Shown one piece after another: positions 1 through 6,389 of a DNA stretch of 10,834 bases (the first letter of the stretch is position 1; every line of letters starts with the position of its first letter). The notes under the pieces were generated by a model. The model had not been told where the DNA came from. It worked only from the letters and a program-made list of their open reading frames with translations, and ran no database searches. The translations under genes were made by a program, and so were the position numbers. The stretch comes from Dokdonella_A sp035545255 (GTDB lineage: Bacteria; Pseudomonadota; Gammaproteobacteria; Xanthomonadales; Rhodanobacteraceae). The DNA is taken from NCBI GenBank assembly GCA_035545255.1, contig DASZYR010000069.1, positions 1 through 10,834 of the forward strand, in the 5' to 3' direction.

Positions 1-761
1 CCGATGCCCGGAGTCGCATAACGCGACTGCGCCCAGTCGGCGGAGCTGATTCGGTTCTGGTCGAAGTGGCTGATGTCGGCGAAGAACTCGTAGCGCTCGC
101 CGCTGCCGCCGAACGAGATGTTGCCGGACCACGTCTTGCCGTCGCCGACCGAGTAGTCGCCGGCGTAGAGCTTGACGCCGAAGCCGTCCTGCTTCTTCTT
201 CGTGATGATGTTGATGACGCCGGCGATCGCGTCGGAACCGTACAGCGAGGACGCGCCGTCCTTCAGGATCTCGATGCGATCGACGATGCTCGCCGGGATC
301 GTGTTGAGATCGACCGCCGCGGACACGCCCGACGCCGACGATTCGTTGACCCAGCGCAAGCCGTCGACGAGCACGAGCGTGCGCTTCGCGTTGAGGCTGC
401 GCAGCGAGATCGTCGTCGAGCCCGAGCCGACGCCGCCGCCGTCCGGCGGGAAGCCGAAGTTGCCGGCGGAATTGAACTTGGTGTTGAGCGAGGAGCCGCT
501 GACCGACAGCTGCTGGATCACGTCGCCGATCGAGCCGAGGCCGGTCGCCTCGATGTCCTTCGAGGTGATCGTCAGCACGGGCGTCTGGCCCTCGACTTCG
601 GCCTTCTTGATGCGCGAGCCGGTGACCTCGATCGCCTGCAGTTTCTGCACATCGTCGCCGCCGCGCTCCTGCGCCGGCGCCGGAATCGCAAGCAGTCCGG
701 ACAGGACCGCGCCGGCCGCGAACGCCGCCGAAAGGCGCCGGATTTGACCGCGTGATTTCAT
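1..761 (-). CDS. TonB-dependent outer-membrane receptor, N-terminal part (partial)
   Basis: The reverse strand is open from ATG 761-759 to the window edge, giving 253 codons with no stop; the rest of the gene lies to the left. Residues 1-30 form a signal peptide: basic start (MKSRGQIRR), hydrophobic core, and a likely cleavage site after PAPA before QE. A short linker carries LQAIEVTGSRI, the usual region of the TonB box in such receptors. The plug domain follows from about residue 57 to 190, with ISLRSLNAKRTLVLVDG and the later signature IEILKDGASSLYGSDAIAGV, then INIITKK. The last 60 or so residues begin the beta-barrel (GNISFGGSGERYEFFADIS). The family transports large or scarce ligands across the outer membrane using TonB-ExbBD energy. 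The substrate cannot be told from this part. A GGGAG sits 9 bases before the ATG. Full-length relatives run roughly 700-1000 residues. Confidence 0.93.
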   Translation of the reverse strand, partial: MKSRGQIRRLSAAFAAGAVLSGLLAIPAPAQERGGDDVQKLQAIEVTGSRIKKAEVEGQTPVLTITSKDIEATGLGSIGDVIQQLSVSGSSLNTKFNSAGNFGFPPDGGGVGSGSTTISLRSLNAKRTLVLVDGLRWVNESSASGVSAAVDLNTIPASIVDRIEILKDGASSLYGSDAIAGVINIITKKKQDGFGVKLYAGDYSVGDGKTWSGNISFGGSGERYEFFADISHFDQNRISSADWAQSRYATPGI

Positions 762-816
762 GAGCTTTCTCTCCCGCTTCGGAATGTCGAAACAGCCGTG
801 AATGGCCAGTCCGCTC

Positions 817-880
817 GGGGGCCCCCTCCCCGCAGCAAGCGTCAAGAAAATGTAAAACAATCGTTCTAATTTAGCTAGGG
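817..880 (-). promoter_or_regulatory. AT-rich island and GC palindrome upstream of the receptor gene
   Basis: Within the 248-base divergent gap 762-1009, bases 845-877 are strikingly AT-rich (around TGTAAAACAATCGTTCTAAT) in an otherwise very GC-rich window. On the minus strand this holds TACATT and TTGACG hexamers. It is the most likely place for the receptor promoter, although no pair of boxes has both good sequence and good spacing. Downstream of it for the minus strand lies GGGGGCCCCC (817-826), a perfect 10-bp palindrome in the presumed leader. The assignment as a promoter region is inference from composition and position. Confidence 0.35.
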
Positions 881-920
881 CCGGCATTTTGCCGATCCGG
901 CGGCAATGCCATTGCGATTC

Positions 921-979
921 TTGACGGCTGGTTTGATCGGGCGATATCGGCCAGTCTTCCGGGACGGGCGCGCTACACT
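921..979 (+). promoter_or_regulatory. Possible promoter(s) for slt
   Basis: Two weak candidates precede the transglycosylase ATG at 1010. One is TTGACG (921-926) followed after 16 bases by GATATC (943-948). The other is GCTACACT, with a -10-like TACACT at 974-979, but it has no good -35 box at the right distance. The second would give a leader of about 25 bases. No clear Shine-Dalgarno sequence lies before the ATG. Confidence 0.3.
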
Positions 980-1009
980 TCGGGCCGGTAGCCGAAACAC
1001 CGTCCCCGC

Positions 1010-3049
1010 ATGCCGATCGATGCCCTGCCGCGCGGAGCGCGGTACCTGCTTCTCGCTCTGATTGTCGGATTCGCCGTATCGCCGGCCGCGGCGCAGGAAC
1101 GCGTCACGCAGCGCGATGCATTCCGGGCGGCCTACGCCGCGGCGACGCGCAATCCTCCCGGCGACTGGAAAAAGCTCGCGGCCGGCCTCGAGGACTATCC
1201 GCTCTATCCGTACCTCGAAGCCGCCGTGCTGCGCCGCAATATCGCGAAAGCGCCGCGTGCGGACATCGAGCGCTTCCTGACGCGCTGGGCGGGCTCGCTG
1301 CCCGAGAGCGACCTTCGCGAGGCGTACCTGCGCGAGCTCGCGCGCCGCGGCGACTGGACGTCGTTCCGCGTGTTCTGGAACGGCAGCCGCGCGCGCGACC
1401 TCCAGTGCAATGCGCTGCAGGCGCGGCTCGCCGCCGGAGAGAAGCTCGATTTCGATGCCGACATCGCACCGGTCTGGTCGAATCCGCGCGCCTTGCCGAG
1501 CGCCTGCGACGGCGTGCTCGGAGCCGCCCGCGCGAGCGGCTCGCTGACCGACGCGCGCGTCTGGGATCGCCTCTCGGAAGCGGCCGCGTCCGGCAACACC
1601 GAGAGCGCAAGAGCGGCCGCCGCGCTGCTCGCTGGGCGCGACCGCGAAGCGGCCGAGCGCATCGTCGACGCGGTGCGCAATCCGTCCGCGACGCTCGCGA
1701 AAGCCGATCAGTGGTCCGATGAGCCGCGCGCGCGCGACGCGATCGCGTATGGTCTCGCGCGCTACGCGCGCCGCGACAGCGCGTCCGCCGAAACGCTGTG
1801 GGCGAGGCTCGGCGACAAGTTCAAGTGGGACGAAGCGCAGAAGGATCGCGTGCTGAACGCGCTCGCCGTGTACCGCTCGACGAGCTACTCGCCCGACGCG
1901 CTCGCGCGACTCAAGGCGTTGCCTTCCGACGCGAAGGACGATGCGAGCCGCGAGTGGCACGTGCGCATCGCGCTCGCGGCCGCCGACTGGAACGAAACGC
2001 TCGCCGCGCTCGACGATCTCTCCCTGGAACAGAAGACCGATTCGCGCTGGCGCTATCTGCGCGCGCGCGTGCTCGGCAAGCTCGGCCGGAAGGACGAGGC
2101 CGCGGCGATCTTCGCCGACGTCGCGCGTGAAGCGAGCTTCCACGGTTTCCTTGCCGCGGACTGGATCGGCGCTCCCTACGCGATCTGCCCGCGCACGCTC
2201 GCCACCGATCCCGCCGCCGAGAAGTCGATCGCGAATCAGGGCGATCTCGCGCGCGCGTTCGAGTTCCACGCGCTCGGCATGCTGCCCGAGGCGCGGCGCG
2301 AATGGGATTTCGCGATGAGGAAGCTCGACGAGTCCGAAAAACGCCTCGCCGCCGATCTCGCTTTCCGGCGCGGCTGGTACGACCGCGCGGTATTCCTCTA
2401 TTCCGCCGATCCCGAAACGCAGCGGCTCTACGAGCAGCGCTTTCCGCTCGCGCAGGAGACGCGCGTCAGGCGCGAAGCCGCCGATGCCGGCATCGATCCG
2501 GCCTGGGCTTACGCGATCATCCGCGCCGAGAGCGCATGGATGACCGACGCGCACTCGCACGCGGACGCCTACGGCTTGATGCAGCTCCTGCCCGGCGTCG
2601 CGAAGCAGCTGGCGAAGAGCGAAAAGCTTTCGTACAACCGGCCGAGCGATCTCTTCGATCCCGCGCTCAACATCGAGCTCGGCACGCGCTACCTCGGACG
2701 CATGGCCGATCGTTACGACGGCAGCCCCTGGCTCGCGAGCGCGGCCTACAACGCGGGCGAAGCGCCGGTCGGACGCTGGCTCGACGCACGCGGCACGCTC
2801 GACCCCGATTTCTTCATCGAGACGATCCCGTACAAGGAGACGCGCGAATACGTCGCGCGCGTGCTCGCCTTCAGCGTGATCTACGACTGGCGCATGAACG
2901 GCAAGGCGCTCGCGCTGTCGGCGCGCATGCCGCGCTTCGGGCAGGCCTATGCCGCGCCGACCGACGCGACGCCGCGCAAGGGCGTAGTCTGTGCGGCTGA
3001 GGCGACGCCGGCGGCAGGGACGACGCAAGCGGAGAAGACATCGCCTTGA
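1010..3049 (+). CDS. slt: Soluble lytic murein transglycosylase (Slt70 family)
   Basis: This 679-residue periplasmic enzyme would cleave the MurNAc-GlcNAc bond of peptidoglycan, leaving 1,6-anhydro-MurNAc ends. Residues 1-28 are a signal peptide ending AAA before QE. Residues about 30-470 are an alpha-helical superhelix of the Slt U/L type, rich in short helix pairs such as the ALGMLPEARREW stretch. The catalytic domain covers about residues 490-620. The general acid is Glu507 in AIIRAESAWM, followed by YGLMQLLP (G522) and AAYNAGEAPVGRWL (N581), the three hallmark motifs of family 1 lytic transglycosylases. The C-terminal 30 residues look disordered and Ala/Thr-rich. E. coli Slt70 is 645 residues, so the length fits. 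The stop is followed by a hairpin at 3054-3099 and then the NDUFA9-like gene on the same strand. I see no damage in the frame. Confidence 0.93.
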   Translation: MPIDALPRGARYLLLALIVGFAVSPAAAQERVTQRDAFRAAYAAATRNPPGDWKKLAAGLEDYPLYPYLEAAVLRRNIAKAPRADIERFLTRWAGSLPESDLREAYLRELARRGDWTSFRVFWNGSRARDLQCNALQARLAAGEKLDFDADIAPVWSNPRALPSACDGVLGAARASGSLTDARVWDRLSEAAASGNTESARAAAALLAGRDREAAERIVDAVRNPSATLAKADQWSDEPRARDAIAYGLARYARRDSASAETLWARLGDKFKWDEAQKDRVLNALAVYRSTSYSPDALARLKALPSDAKDDASREWHVRIALAAADWNETLAALDDLSLEQKTDSRWRYLRARVLGKLGRKDEAAAIFADVAREASFHGFLAADWIGAPYAICPRTLATDPAAEKSIANQGDLARAFEFHALGMLPEARREWDFAMRKLDESEKRLAADLAFRRGWYDRAVFLYSADPETQRLYEQRFPLAQETRVRREAADAGIDPAWAYAIIRAESAWMTDAHSHADAYGLMQLLPGVAKQLAKSEKLSYNRPSDLFDPALNIELGTRYLGRMADRYDGSPWLASAAYNAGEAPVGRWLDARGTLDPDFFIETIPYKETREYVARVLAFSVIYDWRMNGKALALSARMPRFGQAYAAPTDATPRKGVVCAAEATPAAGTTQAEKTSP

Positions 3050-3053
3050 GACA

Positions 3054-3099
3054 GCAAATGGCGCATGGCGAAAGCTGCATGCGTCTTTTCGCGATTTGC
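3054..3099 (+). terminator. Nested hairpin after slt, possible terminator
   Basis: CGCATG (3062-3067) pairs with CATGCG (3078-3083). Inside it GC-GAAA-GC (3068-3075) forms a GNRA tetraloop mini-stem, and TCTTTT (3084-3089) follows. An outer pairing of GCAAAT (3054-3059) with ATTTGC (3094-3099) encloses the whole. The inner stem plus T-rich tail looks like a modest intrinsic terminator; the outer pairing could instead shape the leader of the next gene. The pairings are directly visible; the function is inferred. Confidence 0.42.
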
Positions 3100-3132
3100 G
3101 ATCACCACCGCCGGACGACACCAGGCCAAGAC

Positions 3133-4074
3133 ATGAAGCCCCAACGCATCGTGATCCTCGGCGGCACCGGCTTCGTCGGCAGCCATCTCGTGCCGCGCCT
3201 TCAGGCGGACGGCCATTCGATCAAGGTGCTCTCGCGCAACCGCGAACAGCATCGCGCGCTCACGGTGCTGCCGCGCGTCGGCGTCGTCACGGTCGACGTC
3301 GACGATCGCGCGAAGCTGCGTGCCGCGATCGCGGGCGCCGACGCCGTCGTCAATCTCGTCGGCATCCTCAACGAACGCGGCAGCGACGGCAGCGGATTCC
3401 GCAAGGCGCACGTCGAGCTGACCGCGAGCGCGATCGCCGCGTGCGAATCCGAAGGCATCGCGCGATTCGTGCAGATGAGCGCGCTCCGCGCCGGCGAAGG
3501 CGAGAGCCGCTATCTCAAGACGCGCGGCGAAGCGGAGCGGCGCGTCGAAGGCTCGCGGCTTGCCTGGACGATCTTCCGGCCTTCGGTGATCTTCGGGCCC
3601 GGCGACGGACTCTTCTTCCGCTTCGCGAGCCTCCTGCGCATGACGCCGGTGCTGCCGCTCGCGCGAGCGCACGCGAAGTTCGCGCCGGTCTGCGTCGGCG
3701 ACGTCAGCGAAGCGATCGCGCGCGCGCTCCTGCATCCGCACACGGCCGGGCATGTGTACGAGCTGTACGGTCCACGCGTGATCGAGCTCGTTGAGCTCGT
3801 GCGCTGGACGGCCGAGCTGACCGGCAAGCGGCGCTGGATCATTCCACTGCCGGATTCGCTCGGCTATCTGCAAGCCGCGCTCGGCGAATGGCTGCCGGGA
3901 AAACCCATCTCGCGCGACAACTTCCGCTCGCTGAAGCTCGATTCCATCGGCACCAGGGACGGCCTCGCGGCGCTCGGCATCGTCGCGACGCCGATGGACG
4001 TCGTGATGCCGCCGCTCCTGCGCGGGGAGAACCGGCAGCGCGAGTTCGATCGTTTCCGCGAGATGCATTCGTGA
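3133..4074 (+). CDS. NDUFA9-like NAD(P)-binding protein (atypical SDR / epimerase family)
   Basis: This 313-residue protein has the Rossmann nucleotide site near its N-terminus, ILGGTGFVGSHL (G10, G13, G16), then VDVDD (55-58), AVVNLVGIL (71-79) and RFVQMSAL (Ser116). It has the FRPSVIFGPGD stretch (148-158) typical of relatives of the 39-kDa complex I subunit NDUFA9 and related bacterial sugar-epimerase-like proteins. The catalytic YxxxK of classical SDRs reads YLKTR (Tyr127...Arg131), so Arg replaces the usual Lys. A substrate cannot be assigned; quinone-biosynthesis or complex I-related roles are known for some relatives. I chose ATG 3133 because the fold begins there. An in-frame TTG overlapping the slt stop (3046) would add 29 residues with no family resemblance. 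The gene lies between slt and cca on the same strand. It is followed by a palindromic repeat. Confidence 0.85.
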   Translation: MKPQRIVILGGTGFVGSHLVPRLQADGHSIKVLSRNREQHRALTVLPRVGVVTVDVDDRAKLRAAIAGADAVVNLVGILNERGSDGSGFRKAHVELTASAIAACESEGIARFVQMSALRAGEGESRYLKTRGEAERRVEGSRLAWTIFRPSVIFGPGDGLFFRFASLLRMTPVLPLARAHAKFAPVCVGDVSEAIARALLHPHTAGHVYELYGPRVIELVELVRWTAELTGKRRWIIPLPDSLGYLQAALGEWLPGKPISRDNFRSLKLDSIGTRDGLAALGIVATPMDVVMPPLLRGENRQREFDRFREMHS

Positions 4075-4147
4075 ACTGCGTGGCCGGGCGAGTTCACGAC
4101 CTTCCGACTTCGGCGACGCCGGACGACGACAGTTCGCAAGTTCTTTG

Positions 4148-4224
4148 CTCGCCATCCCCGCGAAGGCCGGAATCCCGCTTGTAGAGCCTCGGAACCGGAC
4201 GCCGGCCTTCACCGGGACGACGAG
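4148..4224. repeat. Palindromic intergenic repeat, copy 1 (REP-like)
   Basis: Arms of 24 bases at 4148-4171 and 4201-4224 match in inverted orientation at 19 of 24 positions, around a 29-base spacer. The core ATCCCCGCGAAGGCCGGAAT (4154-4173) belongs to the same family as the copy at 10101-10178. It is related to the scattered 'CCCGCGAAGGCGGG' palindromes known from many GC-rich Gammaproteobacteria. It occupies the gap before cca. Read through in the cca frame it would encode AIPAKAGI, a common artefact of this repeat type. Confidence 0.75.
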
Positions 4225-4270
4225 CGAAAGCGAGCGTCCGCCGTCGTCGACGAAACGCGACGCCGGCGCG

Positions 4271-4291
4271 CTCTGGCAGAATCCGCGTATG
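4271..4291 (+). promoter_or_regulatory. Possible -10 element placed just before the cca start
   Basis: TGGCAGAAT (4274-4282) contains the -10-like CAGAAT only seven bases before the cca ATG at 4289. If used, transcription would begin at or next to the start codon, giving a leaderless or nearly leaderless message. That fits the lack of a Shine-Dalgarno sequence there. No good -35 box is seen at 17 bases, so this is tentative. Confidence 0.3.
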
Positions 4292-5563
4292 CAAACCTAT
4301 CTCGTCGGCGGCGCGGTGCGCGACCGGTTGCTCGGACGGCCGGTCGTCGATCGCGATCACGTCGTCGTCGGCGCGACGCCGGACGAGATGACGCGCCTCG
4401 GCTTCCGTCCCGTCGGCCGCGATTTTCCGGTGTTCCTGCATCCCGACACGCACGAAGAGCACGCGCTCGCGCGCACCGAGCGCAAGAGCGGACGCGGCTA
4501 TCACGGTTTCGTCTTCGACACCGATCCTTCCGTCACGCTCGAGCAGGATCTCGAACGGCGCGACCTCACGATCAACGCGATCGCCGAAGACGCGGACGGA
4601 CACCTGATCGATCCCTGCGGCGGCCTGCGCGACATCGAGGCGCGCGTGCTGCGCCACGTCTCGCCGGCATTTGCCGAAGACCCGGTGCGCGTGCTTCGCG
4701 TCGCACGCTTCGCGGCGCGCTTCGCGCCGCTCGGTTTCCGCGTCGCCGACGAGACGATCGCGCTGATGCGCCACATGGTCGGCGAGGGCGAAGTCGCGCA
4801 CCTCGTTCCCGAACGCGTCTGGGCCGAGACGCGCAAGGCGCTCGCCGAGCCCGCGCCCTCGGCGTTCGTGCGGACGCTGCGCGCATGCGGCGCGCTCGCG
4901 ATCGTGTTTCCCGAGATCGACGCGTTGTACGGCGTGCCGCAGCGCGCCGAATTTCATCCGGAGATCGACACCGGCACGCACGTCGAGCTCGTGCTCGACA
5001 TGGCCGCTCGCCTCGCGCCGGGCAACGATCTCGTCGGTTTCTCCGCGCTCACGCACGATCTCGGCAAGGCGCTGACGCCGGTCGACCGTCTGCCGCGCCA
5101 CATCGGCCACGAGCACGCCGGCGTTGCGCCGCTCCGCGCGCTCGCTGCGCGACTTCGCGTTCCGGCCGAGCACGCGGCGCTGGCCGAGTTCGTCTGCCGA
5201 TTCCACCTCGACATCCATAGCGCGTTCGAGCTTCGGCCGGAAACCTTGCTCTCGATCATCGAGCGCATCGACGCGTTCCGTCGTCCCGAGCGGCTCGATC
5301 CGATCCTGATCGCGTGCGAGGCGGACAAGCGCGGACGGCTCGGCGCATCCGAATCGGCGTATCCGCAAGCCGACTACGTCCGCGCTGCGCATGCAGCCGC
5401 GGCGGGCGTCGAGGCGCGGACGTTCGTCGCGAAAGGCATGCGAGGCGAGGCGATCGGCGAGGCGATCCGCGATGCGCGCCGGCAGGCCATTGCAACCGTG
5501 CGTTCGGAGCGCGGCGCCGGCCCGGAGTCGGAAAAGCCGGGATTCGGGATTCGGGATGATTGA
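4289..5563 (+). CDS. cca: CCA-adding enzyme, multifunctional (tRNA nucleotidyltransferase with HD domain)
   Basis: This 424-residue protein closely follows E. coli Cca (412 residues) along its length. It adds or repairs the 3' CCA of tRNAs in the cytoplasm. The nucleotidyltransferase head has YLVGGAVRD (4-12), the metal-binding Asp21 and Asp23 in DRDHVVVG, FPVFLHP, EHALARTERKSG and RRDLTINAIAED, followed by RHVSPAFAEDPVRVLRVARF. The neck and body contain FPEIDALYGVPQ and HPEIDTGTHVEL. A C-terminal HD phosphohydrolase domain has His256-Asp257 in THDLGKALTP and FHLDIHSA, as in enterobacterial Cca with phosphatase and 2',3'-cyclic phosphodiesterase activities. ATG 4289 is preferred; an upstream ATG at 4145 would add 48 residues encoded by a palindromic repeat. 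The last residues, PGFGIRDD, come from a heptamer repeat that doubles as one arm of a terminator-like stem. Confidence 0.96.
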   Translation: MQTYLVGGAVRDRLLGRPVVDRDHVVVGATPDEMTRLGFRPVGRDFPVFLHPDTHEEHALARTERKSGRGYHGFVFDTDPSVTLEQDLERRDLTINAIAEDADGHLIDPCGGLRDIEARVLRHVSPAFAEDPVRVLRVARFAARFAPLGFRVADETIALMRHMVGEGEVAHLVPERVWAETRKALAEPAPSAFVRTLRACGALAIVFPEIDALYGVPQRAEFHPEIDTGTHVELVLDMAARLAPGNDLVGFSALTHDLGKALTPVDRLPRHIGHEHAGVAPLRALAARLRVPAEHAALAEFVCRFHLDIHSAFELRPETLLSIIERIDAFRRPERLDPILIACEADKRGRLGASESAYPQADYVRAAHAAAAGVEARTFVAKGMRGEAIGEAIRDARRQAIATVRSERGAGPESEKPGFGIRDD

Positions 5564-5609
5564 GGCGCGTCTGCGAATCTCGAATCTCGAAACTCGAAAT
5601 CCGGTTTTT
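5532..5609. terminator. Inverted repeat built of heptamers; likely two-way terminator between cca and the YdcF-like gene
   Basis: The left arm 5537-5557 contains GGGATTC heptamers; the right arm 5584-5604 contains degenerate GAATCTC-type heptamers in the opposite sense. Pairing C5537-G5604 inward to T5557-A5584 gives a 21-position stem with two A-A mismatches and three G-T positions, which are wobble pairs in cca-sense RNA. The stem is flanked by AAAA (5532-5535) on the left and TTTTT (5605-5609) on the right, so either convergent transcript would end in a hairpin plus U-run. The left arm overlaps the last codons of cca. The structure is read directly; termination is inferred. Confidence 0.6.
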
Positions 5610-5614
5610 CGGCC

Positions 5615-6376
5615 TCACCAGGCCGCGCGAAACCGGTAGACGATCTCGCCGACCCACTCGTGCAAGGTCGCGTCGGCGTTCGCGATCGCACCGGCACTCG
5701 GCAGGAGATCGGCGGGCCCGTCGTACGGCGCCGAGCGGTAGTCGCTCGCATGTGCGCACGGCTCAAAGCCCGCGGCGCGGAACGCGATCAGCGCCCGCGG
5801 CATGTGCAACGCCGAAGTGACGAGCGCGATGCGCGTCGGCAGTTTCGGTTCGAGCGCGCGAACGTCGCGGGCGTTTTCCCACGTCGTCGTCGACTCGGTC
5901 TCGACCCGGATCGCTGCGCGCGGCACGCCGAGGCGCTCGGCGACGCCGGCCATGACGGCAGCCTGCGAGACGTGGCTGCTGCCCCCGACGCGCGCGCCGC
6001 CAGCGAAGACGACCGCGGCGCCGGAAACGTTCCGCGCAAGCGCCGCGCCGGCGAGCGTGCGCTGCAGGCTCGCGACGTTGAGCACGCCGAAATCGGCCGC
6101 GTTTTCGGCGTCTCGACGCATGCCGCCCGAGAGCACGACGATCGTGTCCGGATCGGGCGCCGTGCACGCGGCGAGCGCGGCGCGCTGCTCCTGCCACGAC
6201 GTCAAGAAGTTCGCGCCGACCGGCGTCGTCAGGAACAGGCAGGCGATCTCGACGGCGATGCCGGCGCGAAAGACGCCGCGCGGCAATCGCCGCCGCGAGA
6301 GCCAAAGCACGAGCGCGAGCAGGAGCCCGAAGCCGAGCGGCGACAGGAACACGTCGACGAACGCCATGAGTCTCAT
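5615..6376 (-). CDS. YdcF/ElyC-type membrane-anchored DUF218 protein
   Basis: This 253-residue protein has two N-terminal hydrophobic segments at about residues 8-26 and 35-52. A soluble DUF218 domain follows from about residue 76, probably on the periplasmic side. Family signatures are in order: TIVVLSGGMRRD (78-89), FAGGARVGGSSHVSQA (124-139), VETESTTTWENARDV (158-172) and LVTSALHMPRALIAFR (185-200). E. coli members (SanA, ElyC, YdcF) are linked to envelope integrity or are uncharacterised, so a precise reaction cannot be given. The gene follows the MidA-like gene by 13 bases on the same strand, implying co-transcription. The start may be ATG 6376 or the ATG three codons later (6367); neither has a strong ribosome site. 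The gene ends facing cca across a terminator-like repeat. Confidence 0.86.
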   Translation of the reverse strand: MRLMAFVDVFLSPLGFGLLLALVLWLSRRRLPRGVFRAGIAVEIACLFLTTPVGANFLTSWQEQRAALAACTAPDPDTIVVLSGGMRRDAENAADFGVLNVASLQRTLAGAALARNVSGAAVVFAGGARVGGSSHVSQAAVMAGVAERLGVPRAAIRVETESTTTWENARDVRALEPKLPTRIALVTSALHMPRALIAFRAAGFEPCAHASDYRSAPYDGPADLLPSAGAIANADATLHEWVGEIVYRFRAAW

Positions 6377-6389
6377 GAGAGCCGGCGCA

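Noticed and set aside
66..755. Plus-strand reading frames opposite the receptor gene
   Set aside because: The reverse strand encodes a clear signal peptide and plug domain; the plus frames are compositional shadows.
875..3121. Long minus-strand reading frame opposite slt (about 748 codons)
   Set aside because: It is antisense to the complete Slt protein, with low-complexity Arg/Ala/Glu composition and no recognisable domain.
3046..3132. TTG start of the NDUFA9-like protein overlapping the slt stop
   Set aside because: The added 29 residues cross a hairpin region and do not resemble the family; the Rossmann fold begins right after ATG 3133.
4145..4288. N-terminal extension of Cca beginning at ATG 4145
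   Set aside because: The extra residues (IPAKAGI and so on) are the translation of a palindromic intergenic repeat, and Cca homology starts exactly at the ATG at 4289.
2947..5392. Minus-strand reading frames opposite the NDUFA9-like and cca genes
   Set aside because: The plus-strand proteins match known families along their whole lengths; the opposite frames have no motifs.
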